A DNA stretch of 64,000 nt from Arabidopsis thaliana (GCF_000001735.4 NC_003071.7:135001-199000); one strand, 5' to 3'; positions 45,016-58,351 are shown, counted from the first letter of the stretch. Program-made: numbers and translations. The notes: a model not told the origin generated them from the sequence alone.

Positions 45016-45477
45016 TATTAATGGTATTTGTGGAAAAAATAAATCAGTACGAGGGTGTATATATATAGTATAGGACTATTTCAATCCAACTCATAAGCTA
45101 GTTTCAGTATAAACCACTTAACTAGAAACTTCAATTAATAAAAAAAGGTGCATATTACATATCTGCTTAGCCAAAATCTACACATAAATTAACAAAAACA
45201 GAAAATGAAAAAATAAAGGTAAGGAAGAGAGATTTTTTCTTCTTGGCGTCTAATGAAGACAAGATCCTTAATCCATTCAAGTCTTGTTCACTAAATCCTA
45301 AGTACTTTTGTTGTGTTCCACAAATATTGGAACCAAAAACCAAAGGCATATCTTCTTCTTCACCTTCCACTCTTTCCCACGAAAAATAAAGGCTTTGCTT
45401 ATTTCCTCGTTACCGAGAAATAAATAGCCCAATCTCCGAGGCTCTCTCAAAAGCCAGTTGATACTGAAGGGACCAAT

Positions 45478-48199
45478 TCAAAGGCCAAGAAGAATATAGT
45501 AGACCAGAGTTATAGGTAAGGCTATTAACATTCCAAATATGACCCTGCATCCATATTTTTCACCATCATTCACACATTTGTTAATATATTGTAAGTTTGT
45601 AACAAAAATAAAAATGTGGCTGTAACATAAAATAAGTTTGGAACTTACCCAGTGCTTAGAATCGTGGGATGCACATTGTACTCTTTTGCAAACACAAACG
45701 GAACTATTCCTTGAGGCAACGCAGCCTAATAATTCATGCATTCATCAACATCATCATCGTGATCATGTAATATTTATAATAGACCTAGCTATATCATGTA
45801 ACGTTATAAATTTGTATACCTGAACGATGGCTATACGGAGAAGGTCGCCGTGTAAGCCAATGGCAATCCCAGCAACAGCCATGATGGCCGGACCGGTTAT
45901 AAATCTGACCGCCATGGCAAACGTGGCGACAGAGTTCCCACAAGCAATGATTTTGGGTTGAAGTGCCATGAATAAACCTTAAAATTACACCAAAAATAAG
46001 CAATTCATTAACTAAAAGGATTTGAGAAAATTGACAGCAAAGAGTTAGGTCATCTACTTGGTGAGACCCAAATAAGTAGACAGAGCCAGTGGGGACTCGG
46101 CGTGGGGACCGGACACACCAACATGTCTGGGTCAGAGGGTCAGGATTCTCTCTTTGGGTAAGTGCTTTGTACAGTTTATATGACTTTTACCAATTACAAG
46201 CTGGACAACTACGACTAATTAAACACACAGACCCACTTTGCATTAAATGAATCTTTTTTAACAGATAAGATGAGAACAAATTTGAACCCAACTTTAAAGA
46301 TTAGATCATCATCAAAACAAGTCTAGATTTGCATGAAGCAAGGTTAGTGTTTACCTAAGCTGAACATAGCCATTCCAAGACCAGCATCTGAGAGTATGGA
46401 GATGGATTGTTGTAATATTTTGGGCATAGCCACATGCCACCTGCTTCCAAAAACAACCCATACTCATTATTAGTTCCCACTACAATTATTCCATGCATAG
46501 ATGATTATATTATTTCCTTTTCTTATTATAACATTTATCCATAAAATCTGTAAGTAAGAAAATGATTGGACTCACTGACCGGTAAGCAACAAGAGCCCAT
46601 ATGAGACCGATTAGACTGGAGTACGTGTTTGGGTTTCTGATCAGCTTTCTCCACACCATTATCAATATCAGTCGTGTCATCACACTTGTCGGCGGCATAT
46701 GTGTTCCGTTGTTGCCGCCGCCATCTCCACCAGCCGCCTCTAGCTCCGCCGTGGAATTAGACCCCATTTTATTCAGCCCTGCTGTAGCTTTCTCTATCTC
46801 TCTTTCTCCCTCTCCACTATCAAGACCGCCGATATCATCACCACCACCTGAGAAAACCAAAAATCATGAATACATACAAAAATAATAGTATTCGAATAAT
46901 AATAAAATTAAACCAACAAACCTCTAGCATATTATTTATGTAAACAATTTTCCGCAATTTTAGCTAAATAATATTTGATGACAAAAAAAAAAAAAAAAAA
47001 GAACCTCTAGCATTACTCTTTCGAGGTTGATCAGAGACAACCATCCGAATCTCCTTAGCACCTTGTTCAGATTGTTCCGTTGCCACGTTGTCGCCTGCAC
47101 CTCCGCCAAACACGTCGGAGACCGGAGAAGCGCTTGAGCTCCAAACAAACATGTGAAGCTCCTTAGCGTCATGGCTCGCTTTGCTATCTTTCTCTTGCAG
47201 TTGCTGTTGGTTTTCTTTAGGAATTTTATTCGGTTTAGTTGAAACACCCGTACCGGTTGAAAACTCCGGGTTCGGAGCCGGGTACGAACCGGCCGCCGGA
47301 ACAGAACTGTTAGTGTTATTGTAAAATCCATATTTAACGGCGTTGTTCTCTTCGAAGTTCGAAGGCCGTGGAGTCGGACCACGAGAAGATTGAACGGAGT
47401 ACAAATCCGCCGGACCAAAATTCGAAAGCCTCCCGCCGGGAAACCCCATAACAGAGTAAAAATCAGAATGGTTAAAGTTAGAACCTCTCGGAGTCGAACT
47501 AAGACTATAGATCTCAGCTCCGGTAAGATTCGAAGGCCGTGGAGTCATCATCAGTGACCGTCTCGATGCGTTTGATTTCCTCACGGTAACATGAAGCTTC
47601 CCGTCGTTTCCTATCTCAGCATCCGTCTCAAGAAAATCATGACCGTCGAGAGAAACGACGTCGGATTCAACTTTAAACGAAACAATAGACGCACCAGTCT
47701 CCGGGAACTGCTCCATAATAAGAAGCTTAGCGCCACGGTACTCGAAGAGGAAGAGAAGGAGAGTGTACCAAATGATACACTGAAGAACAACGACTTGGAC
47801 CATTAGAGAACCTGCGTAGGTTCCGTACATGGCGATCAACAGAGGGATCCCCATGACAAGAGTGTTTGGGAGAGTGCTGAGAGAGAAGATTGTGATCATC
47901 CACTCCAAGCTACCGTTCTTGGTTAGGTTAGCCCATAGAGCAAGTAAGACGAGCATGATGATTTTTTGAAGCGTGTCGGCGGCGACGAAGCGGAAATTCA
48001 TGGCGTAAGGATCGTTGGTGGAGATGAAGTGGAAGGAGAGGAGAGGGACGGCGAAGATAGCGACGAAGCGGTTGATGCCGGAGCACTGGTCTGGTGAGAA
48101 TATCTTCCACCACTGTACGGATCCGTAGGCGAGAATCATAGCTACGTAAAGTGGTACCACGGCGGTGAGGACGGTGTACAAGTCGTGCCACGTAATCAT
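45478..48199 (-). CDS. PIN4: PIN-type auxin efflux carrier, 616 aa, 6 exons
   Basis: Exons are 48199-47005, 46847-46580, 46440-46355, 45977-45820, 45725-45649 and 45544-45478 (1851 nt, in frame, all GT-AG). Long PINs export auxin across the plasma membrane. The N-terminal five-helix bundle starts [21 protein letters not shown] long hydrophilic loop carries three TPRxSN phosphosites (TPRPSN, TPRGSN, TPRPSN), used by PID/WAG and D6PK kinases in the family. The C-terminal bundle has [15 protein letters not shown] and ends VYYILLGL. Among long PINs the loop sequence ([35 protein letters not shown]) and chromosomal position point to PIN4. An A-run follows the exon 1 donor. The 5' side has about 0.2 kb of leader and promoter before 48.4 kb. 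Confidence 0.96.
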
Positions 48200-48399
48200 T
48201 TTTTCCGGTGGGTTTTGGAGTTTAGTGAGAAGACAGTGGCATTTGAGGGGGAATTAGAAGGAAGAAGAGGGGTAGAATGGGAAGAATAATAAAGAAACCG
48301 TTAAGAGAGAAAAGTACAGTAATGATTTACAAGGATTCGGTGAAGAGGACTAATTTATAGAGGTTTTTGAGGCAGTGACAGTGTCATCATCATCATCAG

Positions 48400-49019
48400 C
48401 ACACGATTACGTTTTTTAAGTTTGATTAATAATTTGATTTAAAATGGCTTTGTGTGTAGTTGAGTGGGGACACGTGGCAAATCGCATGTGGGGGGAGTTT
48501 TCTGGAGGGACGTGGACAGTTTTATGGAATAGTCGTGCTTTTTTGCTACTATCTTATTACGAAAAAGTGGTCTTGTTTTTGCACTTTTTGAAAGTTGCAA
48601 AAGGAACTTTGGCGAATACTACGAATTACTGTATCTGTGATCGTTTTTCTTGTAAATGTAATTTGAGTTTTGATTCCAAATAGAATCAAACTATTGTCTA
48701 CGTACTTGGTACAAGAAGACAGCCACATAAAAATTACAAGAAGAACAAATGTCATTAGTGTTAGGTCCAAGCCACTGTTGGACCGTTGAATTAATTACAC
48801 ACATTTATTCCCTTTTCAAAAATTCTCACTTGCTATGACTAGAATAATATTTTGTTTTTTGTTTTTGTTTTGTTAAACTTGTAAATATCATTAAAAATAA
48901 AATTTGAGGTATTACAAAAAAAATATTACTTATAGTTACTTATATTACAAAAAGTATTTACAAGCTCACATCTCGTCATTTTCTCACTCTTAAAATTTTA
49001 CTCTCCCTTATCTCTAAAA
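48400..49019. other. PIN4 upstream region
   Basis: AT-rich sequence upstream of PIN4. A G-box-like GACACGTGGCAA occurs at about 48469-48480. No gene-like structure is seen. Confidence 0.35.
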
Positions 49020-49693
49020 CTTCAGCCGCCGCCTGCGTTTAGGGTTACCGGTTCCGGTGGCTTTCTCAGCACCGGAACCGAAGTCTTTTGTTTTGCTCTT
49101 ATTCTATCTTTTTTCTTTAGACACATCTGAGAGATTTTTTTCCAACGGTTGTGAATCTGAATTTTCAGATCTAGATATTTAAAGTCTAAAACTTTTTCTT
49201 TTTAGGTTTTTGCTGTTTGTCTTTTGTCTTTTTCAAGAACAGAGTCAGATCTGGCCGATCCATCCAAGGCAGAAGCGTTTCTATCCAAATTTTCGCCTCA
49301 GACTTCTGAAATTCCACCTGAAGATCCCGATCTCGTTCTCTCCTTCATGAGGCTCTCACTCCTTTGGGTCTCTGGATGATGGTTTTATCTCATCGCCCAT
49401 TCGTGTTTAGGTTGAGTTAAGTGAGGCTTCTAGTCTCAGATCTATCAGTTTATCATTGTTGTTTTAGACTTTGTATATTTCGTTTGAACTCTTGGATTTT
49501 GGGTCTGGGAAGTACTTGATCAGATGTGATGTAATTTGTTAGATCGGTTTTTTTCCCCTTTGTTTCATTTAAATATGTTTTTAGTTCCTGGAAGGTCCCA
49601 TGTACTCTCCGGCTTTTAGAAGAGTGTTTCTCTTGTCAGCTCTTGTACTCAGATCTTCTATCAATGAAATCTATATTTCCAGTGAAAAAAAAA
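49020..49693 (+). mobile_element. Non-coding retroposon-like block with 3' poly(A)
   Basis: A segment of moderate GC stands in AT-rich DNA. It begins near CAGCCGCCGCCTGCGTTTAG. It contains a short open stretch (DPSKAEAFLSKFSP then EDPDLVLSFMRLSLLW). It ends with a 3' UTR-like sequence (TCTATCAATGAAATCTATAT) followed by a run of 10 A. This end is like those of Arabidopsis LINE-mobilised transcripts, including LINEs and non-coding Sadhu-type retroposons. I could not find a convincing target duplication; an ATAGTTA word lies about 100 bp left of the start and just after the A-run. The family assignment is a guess. Confidence 0.45.
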
Positions 49694-52600
49694 ATAGTTA
49701 TAGATAGATGTTGGTCTGAGACTCTCCGACTCATTAGACCATCCTCATCGAATAATTTTTCATAGATGTATTTCATATAAAATAATATTAAAGGTATAGA
49801 TGTCTTAAATGTTTTAGGAAGATATAATTTTCATTTTAATGACCCTCATATTTTTTATTTGTTTTACTCTTTTATATTTAAAAATAGCCATCTAAAAACA
49901 CTCATAAAAATAACCAATGTGGATACTCTTAAATCAGTTTGGACATAACCAACAAAAAGGAAAGAATAAAGAAGTAGGTGGTCGCAAAATCACTAGGATT
50001 TGATAGATTCAAGCAGAAACTAAAAGGAGCGAGATTTCTGGGAAATATCAGAGAAGCAGACGAGGTCAAGTCCTATAAATCTGATGGAGAGTAATGTATA
50101 GAGGCATCAATTGTACACTAGAAAATCCCTAATATTACTTACTCATCTAGCTCTAAGAAGTAAGAACATCTCAGCGAAATCTTTGTAACTTTATTTCGGT
50201 ATATAAAAGTCCAGTTTGATTCTTAAAATTGTGATCATGTTTGATTCGATGGAGGACTAGTTATGCGATCTTGCATCCACAATAGAGTAATATTGACCAG
50301 AAAGAAATTACAAACAAAGTTACAATAGTATGACATGGAAAAATACCAAATCCAAAGGATCATCAACGTTGGAATGTAAAAATTTTGATTTGTGTAACTC
50401 ATAGTCATAGGATGTGTTCGAGGAGTGAATAATCTCCCATGCTTAATACTAGTATATATCTGGATGCGAAATTCGCAATTTTTTTATTTTTGTAGCGAAA
50501 TGGTAAAAAGAGATTCAAAACATTCATCCAGCAATCACTTTAATTAATCCGAATGATTGCAAATGAAAATAGATTCTTTATTGAACACATATGTTTACAA
50601 AACAAGAATAGTATTTTTTTCTCATAAGCCTTCCGGAAAAAGTCTACTTCATCATAGAAAAATGAGAAAAATGATCAATGATCATCTATGAGATCAACGA
50701 TCATAGATGGGATTTGTAACACAACAACACAATAACGGGTTTCATCAATTTTCAAGTCTACTTCATCATCCATCAAGACTTTGGTCTTTAAATATACAAT
50801 GGAAGCAAATTAAAATGATCGTTCAAAAATCTTACAAACCAGGAAACATAGAAAAGTGAGAATGTGGAGATCAGTTCAATGATATTGTAACTATTGAAAA
50901 ACGGTTTTTGATCGGCTTCACTATCTCCGAAGGCAACGTTCAACTTGTCTTCGAGCTCCCTGCAAGCCGTCTTGACCCGTGATCATTGATCTCAACATTT
51001 TCGATAAAATCAAACTTACATCGTAGCCGACTGAAGAAGTATGGCATCCGAATGAATTGGTAATAACAAATTATAGTTTTGTTTCTCTCCACAATATATA
51101 TGTGTTATTGTAACAATGATTATTGCTTGGTAACCAAAATATATAGTCGTAAGAATATCATTCACATCTTTATCTACCAGACCTGTGATGTAGATAAACT
51201 TGCTCAAATTCAAAGGATCATGGATTAAGCACTTGAGTACTGTATATCATTTCCCGTCCAAGATCATATTATTATTATTCCGCCCGCATAAGACACTTCA
51301 ATTATATGTCCAACCCAATCATGTCTGATCCATATATTTATTTTCTAGACAAATAGAGTTTGACCTAACACTACTTGATAGTTGATACGACCAATCAATA
51401 ATCATGGGATATTGTTTAGGAGATTTGAGTATTTTCGGACGAGGGGGTATATTTGTTATAATTAACGACATATTTTCTAACACACACCTAATCACATGGC
51501 GAAGACTGAAGAAACGAGAGCACGAGTCACACTCACCATTAATCGTTTTTTTTGTTTGTTACATTAACTACAAATAAACTAGCATTCAAACACATATTAT
51601 AGTATCAAGATTACGATGATATAAATAGAATTATAGACCCTTAGATAGAAACGTATCGAGTTTGGCGTACCTACAAGATCAATGCTCTTTTCATATATAT
51701 ATATGCTTATAATAATAAACATATGCATGTTCGTTCGTTACATGTAATATCTCGCAATGGATCAAATCTTATGGTAAGACACGATGATCTGGATTCTGGT
51801 CCCATGCAAAAGAAAAGATCACAGCTGTGATTTTCTCAAAACTCAAAAGAGCTAAAGCGTCCTTATTATTCCCTAAGCAGACGCTTGATGGTTTAACAAA
51901 CCAATGAGCTAGAGGGGTATGTCTGATGTCTTGATCAAGTCTGGTGTCTCGAAATAAACACAAACTAGTTTTAGGCCTCGGCCAAATTTATTTGGTACCG
52001 GACCGAACCGAATTTAACTAAGAGGTACCAAACCACTGAACTAGTCGAAGGCCCAAGTTATGATGGGCCACTAAATTTAACGGCTACAGTGTTTCGCGTT
52101 CTTATGACTTAGATCACAACATTAATGCAACTATAATTTGTCTTCAAAGAACACAAGTTTTCTTTTTTCCCCAAAAATCAACATATGTCATTTAGAATTT
52201 AATTAGTTAAAAATTAGTTTATATACAATGTAGCACTCCCTACATTTTTTGGTAAAATGTAAAGTATTTATACCATTTTTGAAATTGTGACAGAAATTAC
52301 AAGAAACACAAGAAAAGGAAAAAGATCAAAATCTATAAAAAAAAGATGATAACAAAACAGTAAAAGAGGAGAACGAATGTTTATAGCGAAAACGAAAGAA
52401 GAAACACCAATTCAGAGAAACTCAGAAATTCGCGTGATTTCCACAACTCCAAAAAGCTGGAGTCCCATCCTAGTTACCGCGAGCAAACTCTAACAGAGAC
52501 CAATACAACGAACAAATTTTACGGGTCAATATGGGAGTAATAAACTCAACAATTGAATTTAGTAGACTTTTGTGATAATGATCTGAGATATAATTTTTCT

Positions 52601-52797
52601 AAACAGTATCTTATGTTATTTCAAACAAGATTAAATGATAAGGGACTTCTGGTTAACAATAATAATAATAATATTTACAAAGCGGAACAGAGTCTCTTAG
52701 TATTTACACGAAATCATGTGATCGTTAATATTTTGTAGGCTCAATAGCAGACCTTCGTTGACTTCTAAACCATACTCAAATAATTAAGATACACAAA
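49694..52797. other. 3.1-kb gene-free spacer between PIN4 and ATHB17
   Basis: AT-rich DNA with no convincing exons. It contains the partner of the 3.8-kb dispersed repeat (about 52265-52475), a short CCGGACCGAACCGAA patch near 51.99 kb and (AAT)n near 52.66 kb. Small open frames here have no recognisable features. Confidence 0.4.
52265..52475. repeat. Short dispersed repeat, copy B (partner at 3.8-4.0 kb)
   Basis: Ordered words shared with 3795-4015 include TTTTTGA, GACAGAAAT, GAAACACC, AGAAATTCGCGTG, TTTCCACAA and TGGAGTCC/CATC. Identity is moderate and gapped. No coding potential is conserved between the copies. Confidence 0.35.
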
Positions 52798-55369
52798 TCA
52801 ACGATCACGCTCTTGCGGCGGAAACGTTTTCTTAGCCGGAACCGGCACCACCGCCCTCGAAGGGCTCGCGGCAGGGGTAACTCGCTCGCAGCGAGGACAC
52901 ATAGTAAGGCTCGAGGCAGAGTTCACCGTTGTTGGGCCAACCTTCATGGCTCTAAGCTCTTCTACTTCTCTATGGAGCCTGTGGTTTTCTTCCGTTAATG
53001 AACCAAACCACCTTTTGAGATACTCGCATTCCATCTCGGTTTGCTTCAATTTGCTCCTAATCCAAACAAATCCAAAAACGTACAGTACGATACGTTATTT
53101 TTTGACATGTACGCGCGTAAACACATTAAACTCATAGATGTTTTTGTACAACTTGTAAATTATAACATGCAAGCAATGATCAAATGCTAGGTGACGATGC
53201 AAATATAAAAAATCATGGAATTAAAAACGCATGAACTGCCCAATGAATTATGAGTCAAAGGGCATTGATGAGAAAGCAAGTACACGAGGCACAAAAAAGA
53301 AAACACGTTGATTGATTTACTTAAAAATTTATTAAAAAATAAAAAATCAAACATATAAAAAATTCAAAACGAAAAAAGGCTTTAAAATACTTCTATTATA
53401 AAAAAGGGTGTGGTTATGATTATAGACTTATAGTTATAATTTGGGAAACCGTCATAATAGTTATACGACCAATGTTGAAATTCTTCTTATTTATTGCACC
53501 ATACCTTTCCCATCTGCTCACAATTATTGTGGGATCTAGATAAAGGAACTATTTTTATATTGAGTCTAAAAAAGAAAAGACAATCTAACCAATTTTCAGT
53601 TTGAATAACAATGACTATCGGATTATATAGATTGATTACTAATATGTGTGTTTACACATGAACAATATATATTCATGCAGAAACTAAAGACATATAACCT
53701 ATATACGTTACCGGGAAATTGTAATAAAACGACTGATGCGTAATGAGTTCATGAAACATTGAGACATATGCATTGACACGTGAATATTTAGGTAAATGAA
53801 ATAATGTATACACGTATTGACGTACACGGGCCAAAGTGTTTTGTAAAACTTGCTCCAAGTTACATCACACATTAAACATGTAATGGATATCACAATTGGC
53901 GGCTCCAAAATGCTGTTGTCACTTTTGAAAGTAACCATGCAACAACACATATGTACGTGATGTTGATATATATAACTACTTCAACATTAACATATTACTT
54001 TTATTAATACGTGTGGCTGTTAATTAATCTCTTTCCGTAATTTCTTTGACTTCAAAAATTTAGGAATTGACATTTTCCTTCTCTATGTGTAACAACTAAA
54101 CAAGTGGTGACTCTTCAAGAATTTAAGAAGGACCTAGAAGGAAAACATTATAAAACAAATATTTGATTTAGGACAAGATTAGCTTTTTATTATTTAAGGG
54201 TACGACTTATATATACACGTTAACGGGGTGGGTCGAATCCGATTCAGATTTCATTTTTTCTGCTTTATTTTTATATTCCGTCAACGTTTAACGCTTATAT
54301 TTTTGTGAACTCTCTCGTTAATCATCAACCACCCACCAATGATGTAAGAAAACAAAAGTCTCTTAAGAAAGAAACAAAGAGGAAAATAAAACCGTACCTT
54401 GCTCTACGGTTTTGAAACCAAACTTCAATTTGTCTTGGCCGTAGCATCAAATGCTTGGCAAGTACTTCCTTTTGTTTCTATGTTTCACAAAATAAAAAAC
54501 AAAATAGATTAACATTCAATACAATTCTTTTTGTTCTAAAATTAAAAGATATAAAAACAGCAGAAGTAGTTATGTTTTATTGTGAATAATAAATTACGGG
54601 ATTAAGGGTATGATTCTGTCTGAAACTATCTTCAAGAAGACGTGACTGTTCTCTGGTTAGACGGAGTTTCTTTCGCGGAGGAGCAGAGCCATCATCGTGA
54701 CTGAATTCTTCATCGTCTCCGTCTTCAGACGACGGTAACCGATTCATGTCTAGCCTTAGCTGGTCTCTTCCTCCGCCACTTCCTTCATCTGAAACTTATT
54801 GCGTGTATAAATTATATTCACAAGGACAAAATGAAAAAATATGTGATCATAAAGAAAAAAGACGATGAAAAAACTAATTATATTTTTATGATTGTCAATA
54901 TCTGTTTAGAGATTTTGTTTGTAAAAACGAAATAAGATAATCAGATCATCCACCAAAAGAAACATAGAATCCAAACACAAGCCTCATCATAAATATATAC
55001 TTGGTTGGTTCATATAGTAGTTTCTTTAATCATATTGAAGCATGTATATATGTGTCTTGTGTAAAGCTTACCGGAGAGAGGGGATGAAGAGAAGCCTGGA
55101 ACGGAGATAGTAAGATCCAAGTTTGAAGAGTTTTCCGGCAAAATCGCCATTATTTTGATCAATGAATTATTAGGGTTCTTAAGAGCTAGGATCGAAGAAG
55201 AAAAGGTAAAGTTTGAGAGGAAAACTCTCAGTTTAATATAAAAGAGACAAACTTGAAGCGTGACGATGCCTTTATATTTATACATACACACGCATGCGTA
55301 ATCCATATGATATAGAGCATATAGTTTATATGTGTATGTGCATATGTACGTAAATAGTAGTTTTATCAT
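52798..55369 (-). CDS. HB17: HD-Zip class II transcription factor, 275 aa (202 aa from inner ATG), 4 exons
   Basis: Exons are 55369-55072, 54788-54598, 54477-54398 and 53056-52798 (828 nt, in frame). HD-Zip II proteins are mostly repressors that bind CAAT(G/C)ATTG as dimers. From the inner ATG at 55150 the protein reads [16 protein letters not shown], which contains an EAR-type LxL repression motif. An acidic linker follows, then the homeodomain (about 137-195; [14 protein letters not shown] to [16 protein letters not shown]). The leucine zipper ([19 protein letters not shown]) comes next, then the class II redox motif CPRCE. The ATG at 55369 adds 73 hydrophobic, Tyr/Cys-rich residues. The 275-aa form is the length I recall for ATHB17. 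An internal Met114 (MNRLPSS) is the start of the known delta-113 short form. Confidence 0.93.
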
Positions 55370-55601
55370 AGAAAGACATAACCAAAGTAAATTAAGGAGA
55401 AAATATTAAGATGCGTTTGGTATCTCATCAACCTATGAAATTATTTTTAAGAAGTTTTTAAAAAAAAAAAATAGTATGGAAAATTGGGTTTTAAATTAAA
55501 AAGCTAAAAAAAGTTTAGTCATAGTAATAAATAGAAGAGAGCGGGGCTGTTGACTGAAGTCTACCGGTCAAAGGATGAATTATGAGAAGAGTCGTCGGAA
55601 A

Positions 55602-55617
55602 ATTGACACGTGTCAAT
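55602..55617. promoter_or_regulatory. 16-bp perfect palindrome ATTGACACGTGTCAAT upstream of ATHB17
   Basis: The site is self-complementary over 16 bp. It combines a central G-box/ABRE-like ACACGTGT with a TTGAC (W-box core) on each side. It lies 233 bp upstream of the first ATHB17 ATG. bZIP/bHLH or WRKY binding is inferred. Confidence 0.5.
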
Positions 55618-57059
55618 CAGTGAAATGGAGGAGTAAAATGCTGACTCCGTGTGGGAGACTGACCCAGCAGGTTTTTTACATTCCATTATCTAGATGATTA
55701 TGTTTGTTATTAATGGGAGAGTGAGAAATATATAACTGGTGAAGATTATTGAGATAGAAACGCATATTCAATCATCCTAATTACTTACATTAACTTGGGT
55801 TTGTTGAATTTTTGTACGGTTTAAAGTAGACGCATTTAAGACAACATAAGAATTTGTTTCCAGATTCAGTAATAGCTTATATATTAACTCTCGGTCAATA
55901 TTCCAATGGCTAACCATGGAAACATGTAACGTTCCATCTATGGTTTTAAAAGTCTATTATCTTAACTACTCTCTAACTATATTGACTAAACTAGCTAGTT
56001 AACAATTCTACGTGTATCGTTCGTTTCATTAAGAGAATTAAAAAAAGATAACATACTTGACCGGTCTAGAACTTTTGTGGTGCATTCTTGGTCATTCATT
56101 TGCATGAGTCATATATTTTTATTTGCATATAATAAGCATTCTTGATCACACACGTTCCTTTAACTAACTGCTTAATTATTTAGTTGTGTCCACGATTAGA
56201 TTAGTATATCAAAGTTTCGTGATTATGACAATCATATAGTATTTGCTCATTCATATTTCATATTCTATAAAGAGAAAATTAGTAAAAAGTTGACAAAAGA
56301 AAAATAGTAATCATTTTCTCTTTTCTGCTTTGAGAAACACCATGAGTCCAATATATTCTCCTGCTAGCTCGTGAAACGCATGAGAATAATGTTTCATTGT
56401 ACAATCATACTGACCAAATTAATTACAGCAAAAAAAGCTTATTATTCAAAAGGTAAGGATTTATACTTATGTTTATACAAACATTAGGACTTATACACAA
56501 CAAAATAAAGGTTAAATTAGGTTAAATAAAGCATATACCCCTTTATTAAGTAGTTTACTATGGTGGCAAAATAGGAAATAAAGGGGTATGTCATTTTTCG
56601 TGTGGATTGATGAAAATATTTGTATGCACTTTTGTGAAATTATGTTGTTCAAATAGTAATCAACAAAAATGTAGTTTAAAGGTCAAGGTCAATTATCAAT
56701 ATATTATAAATGCAGGATTATCTAGTGTACATTTCCAAAATAAATTGGTACTACTGATTATCATTATTATTTTCTTACTTTTTTATGGAAAGAATGATTC
56801 TACTTGTTGGTGCATGATATGATTTGCGTTTATTACGTTTCAAAAAGAATAGAAAATGTTTTAGACAGTTGTTACATCAGCCAGATTTGTGTAGTCACCA
56901 CCACCATATTCTTTGTGCGGTCGATTAAACACATCTTACATTAATCATTGTCTACTTCTTTTACTGGAACAACCGAATACATATATATCTGTAAAACACA
57001 GTCTTCCAATCAATGTTCTCCCAAAATTTATGGTTAATGGCTTAAAAAGCAATGGTAAA
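55618..57059. other. Distal upstream region of ATHB17, gene-free
   Basis: AT-rich, with no exons or element ends recognised. An open frame at 56607-56822 is Cys/Ser/Ile-rich with no start context or family features, and I do not call it. Confidence 0.35.
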
Positions 57060-57525
57060 ATTAGACATGGGTATTTGGATAATTCGGATTCGGATAATTC
57101 TGATGAGGGAGTTTATTATCCGTTTGGATGATATGACTTTCGGTTCGGTTTCGGTTCGGATGATGTCGGATTCAGATCGGTTTCGGATCAGTTTTTGAAA
57201 AAAAAAACCTAAAAAATTGTTTAATTTTGTAAAACATTGTATAAGTATAACAAAGATAACTAATAATAAATCTGATATCAAGGTTATTTCGGATATTTTT
57301 GGGTATAAATTATAGCTAAATATAACTAATATTATATATATATATAATTTTATTTTGGGTTTAGCGGATATCCGTTTGGTTTTTGGATCGGATCGGATCA
57401 GTGGAAGAATTTATTTTTCGTTCGGGTTTTGTGACTATTCGGTTCGGTTTTGGAGCCGGAATTTTTGGATCGATTTTGAATCAGTTTTCGAATTTCGGAT
57501 TTTATGTCCATCCCTAGTTAAGATA
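57060..57525. repeat. CCGAA-rich dispersed repeat, copy 4 (inverted)
   Basis: The block reads in GGATAATTCGG, CGGTTCGGTTTCGGTTCGG, ATTTCGGATATTTTTGGGTA and GGATCGGATCGGATC words. These are the reverse complement of the CCGAA vocabulary in copies 1-3. It ends in TTTTATGTCCATCCCTAGTT. No coding content. Confidence 0.7.
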
Positions 57526-58351
57526 TTGATAATTTATATAATTTAGTATGTTATTCAATAAATATCGCGGTAAGTGTAACAGTGCTATAGTGACCACTCT
57601 CTTTCAAGTTTCAACAGTTCAAAGAATTCATTTGTATGGATTTTATTTAAAGCGTCAATTATTAGTGTCATGGAAATGGAAGGAGCAAATAATTTGAAAG
57701 AGCATAGTAGTATAAAATATTAGGTCTTATAGAAAACGAAAAAGAGAATGATCCCCAATTTGTACAAACAGCTTTTGTAGCTTCCGATGAGCAAATCATT
57801 CGTCTTGGGACGTACACAGATTTAACTTCCGACATCGCTATCTTCTAAAGTCAAAAAAGTTTCTGTCTTGTCTCTTAATCATTTTCTTTCTACTCTTTGG
57901 ATCCAAACCTCTTGTTACCTATTTCATCTTCTTTTGCTACTCATAAGCAGGTTTCAATTAAGGGATTCTTAAACTATAGTAGTTAACAAAACAGGGATTA
58001 AAAGCCGGCATAGTTATGTGTGATAGATAACTTTTGGTCTTGTAGTGTTCAAATTAAACATGAGAATTGTCTTTTCATGATTGTCTTTATCAACCCACCT
58101 CCCATGCTAGTTTCTCATATATCCAAAATGTAAAATTTTATTAGTCATCAAAATATTTGCCGACCAACACCAATTATTACACCTATAACAACAAAAAGAC
58201 ACCAAAAACATGTGAATATTTTGTATATGGTTCAATCTCAAACATGATCCTTGATTATACAAATATATGTTTGATCCCTTATAAACTCGATACAATCTCT
58301 AGATTTAGCTACAATGGAGTGTTAAGACACACACAACGAAGACGCAGAAGA

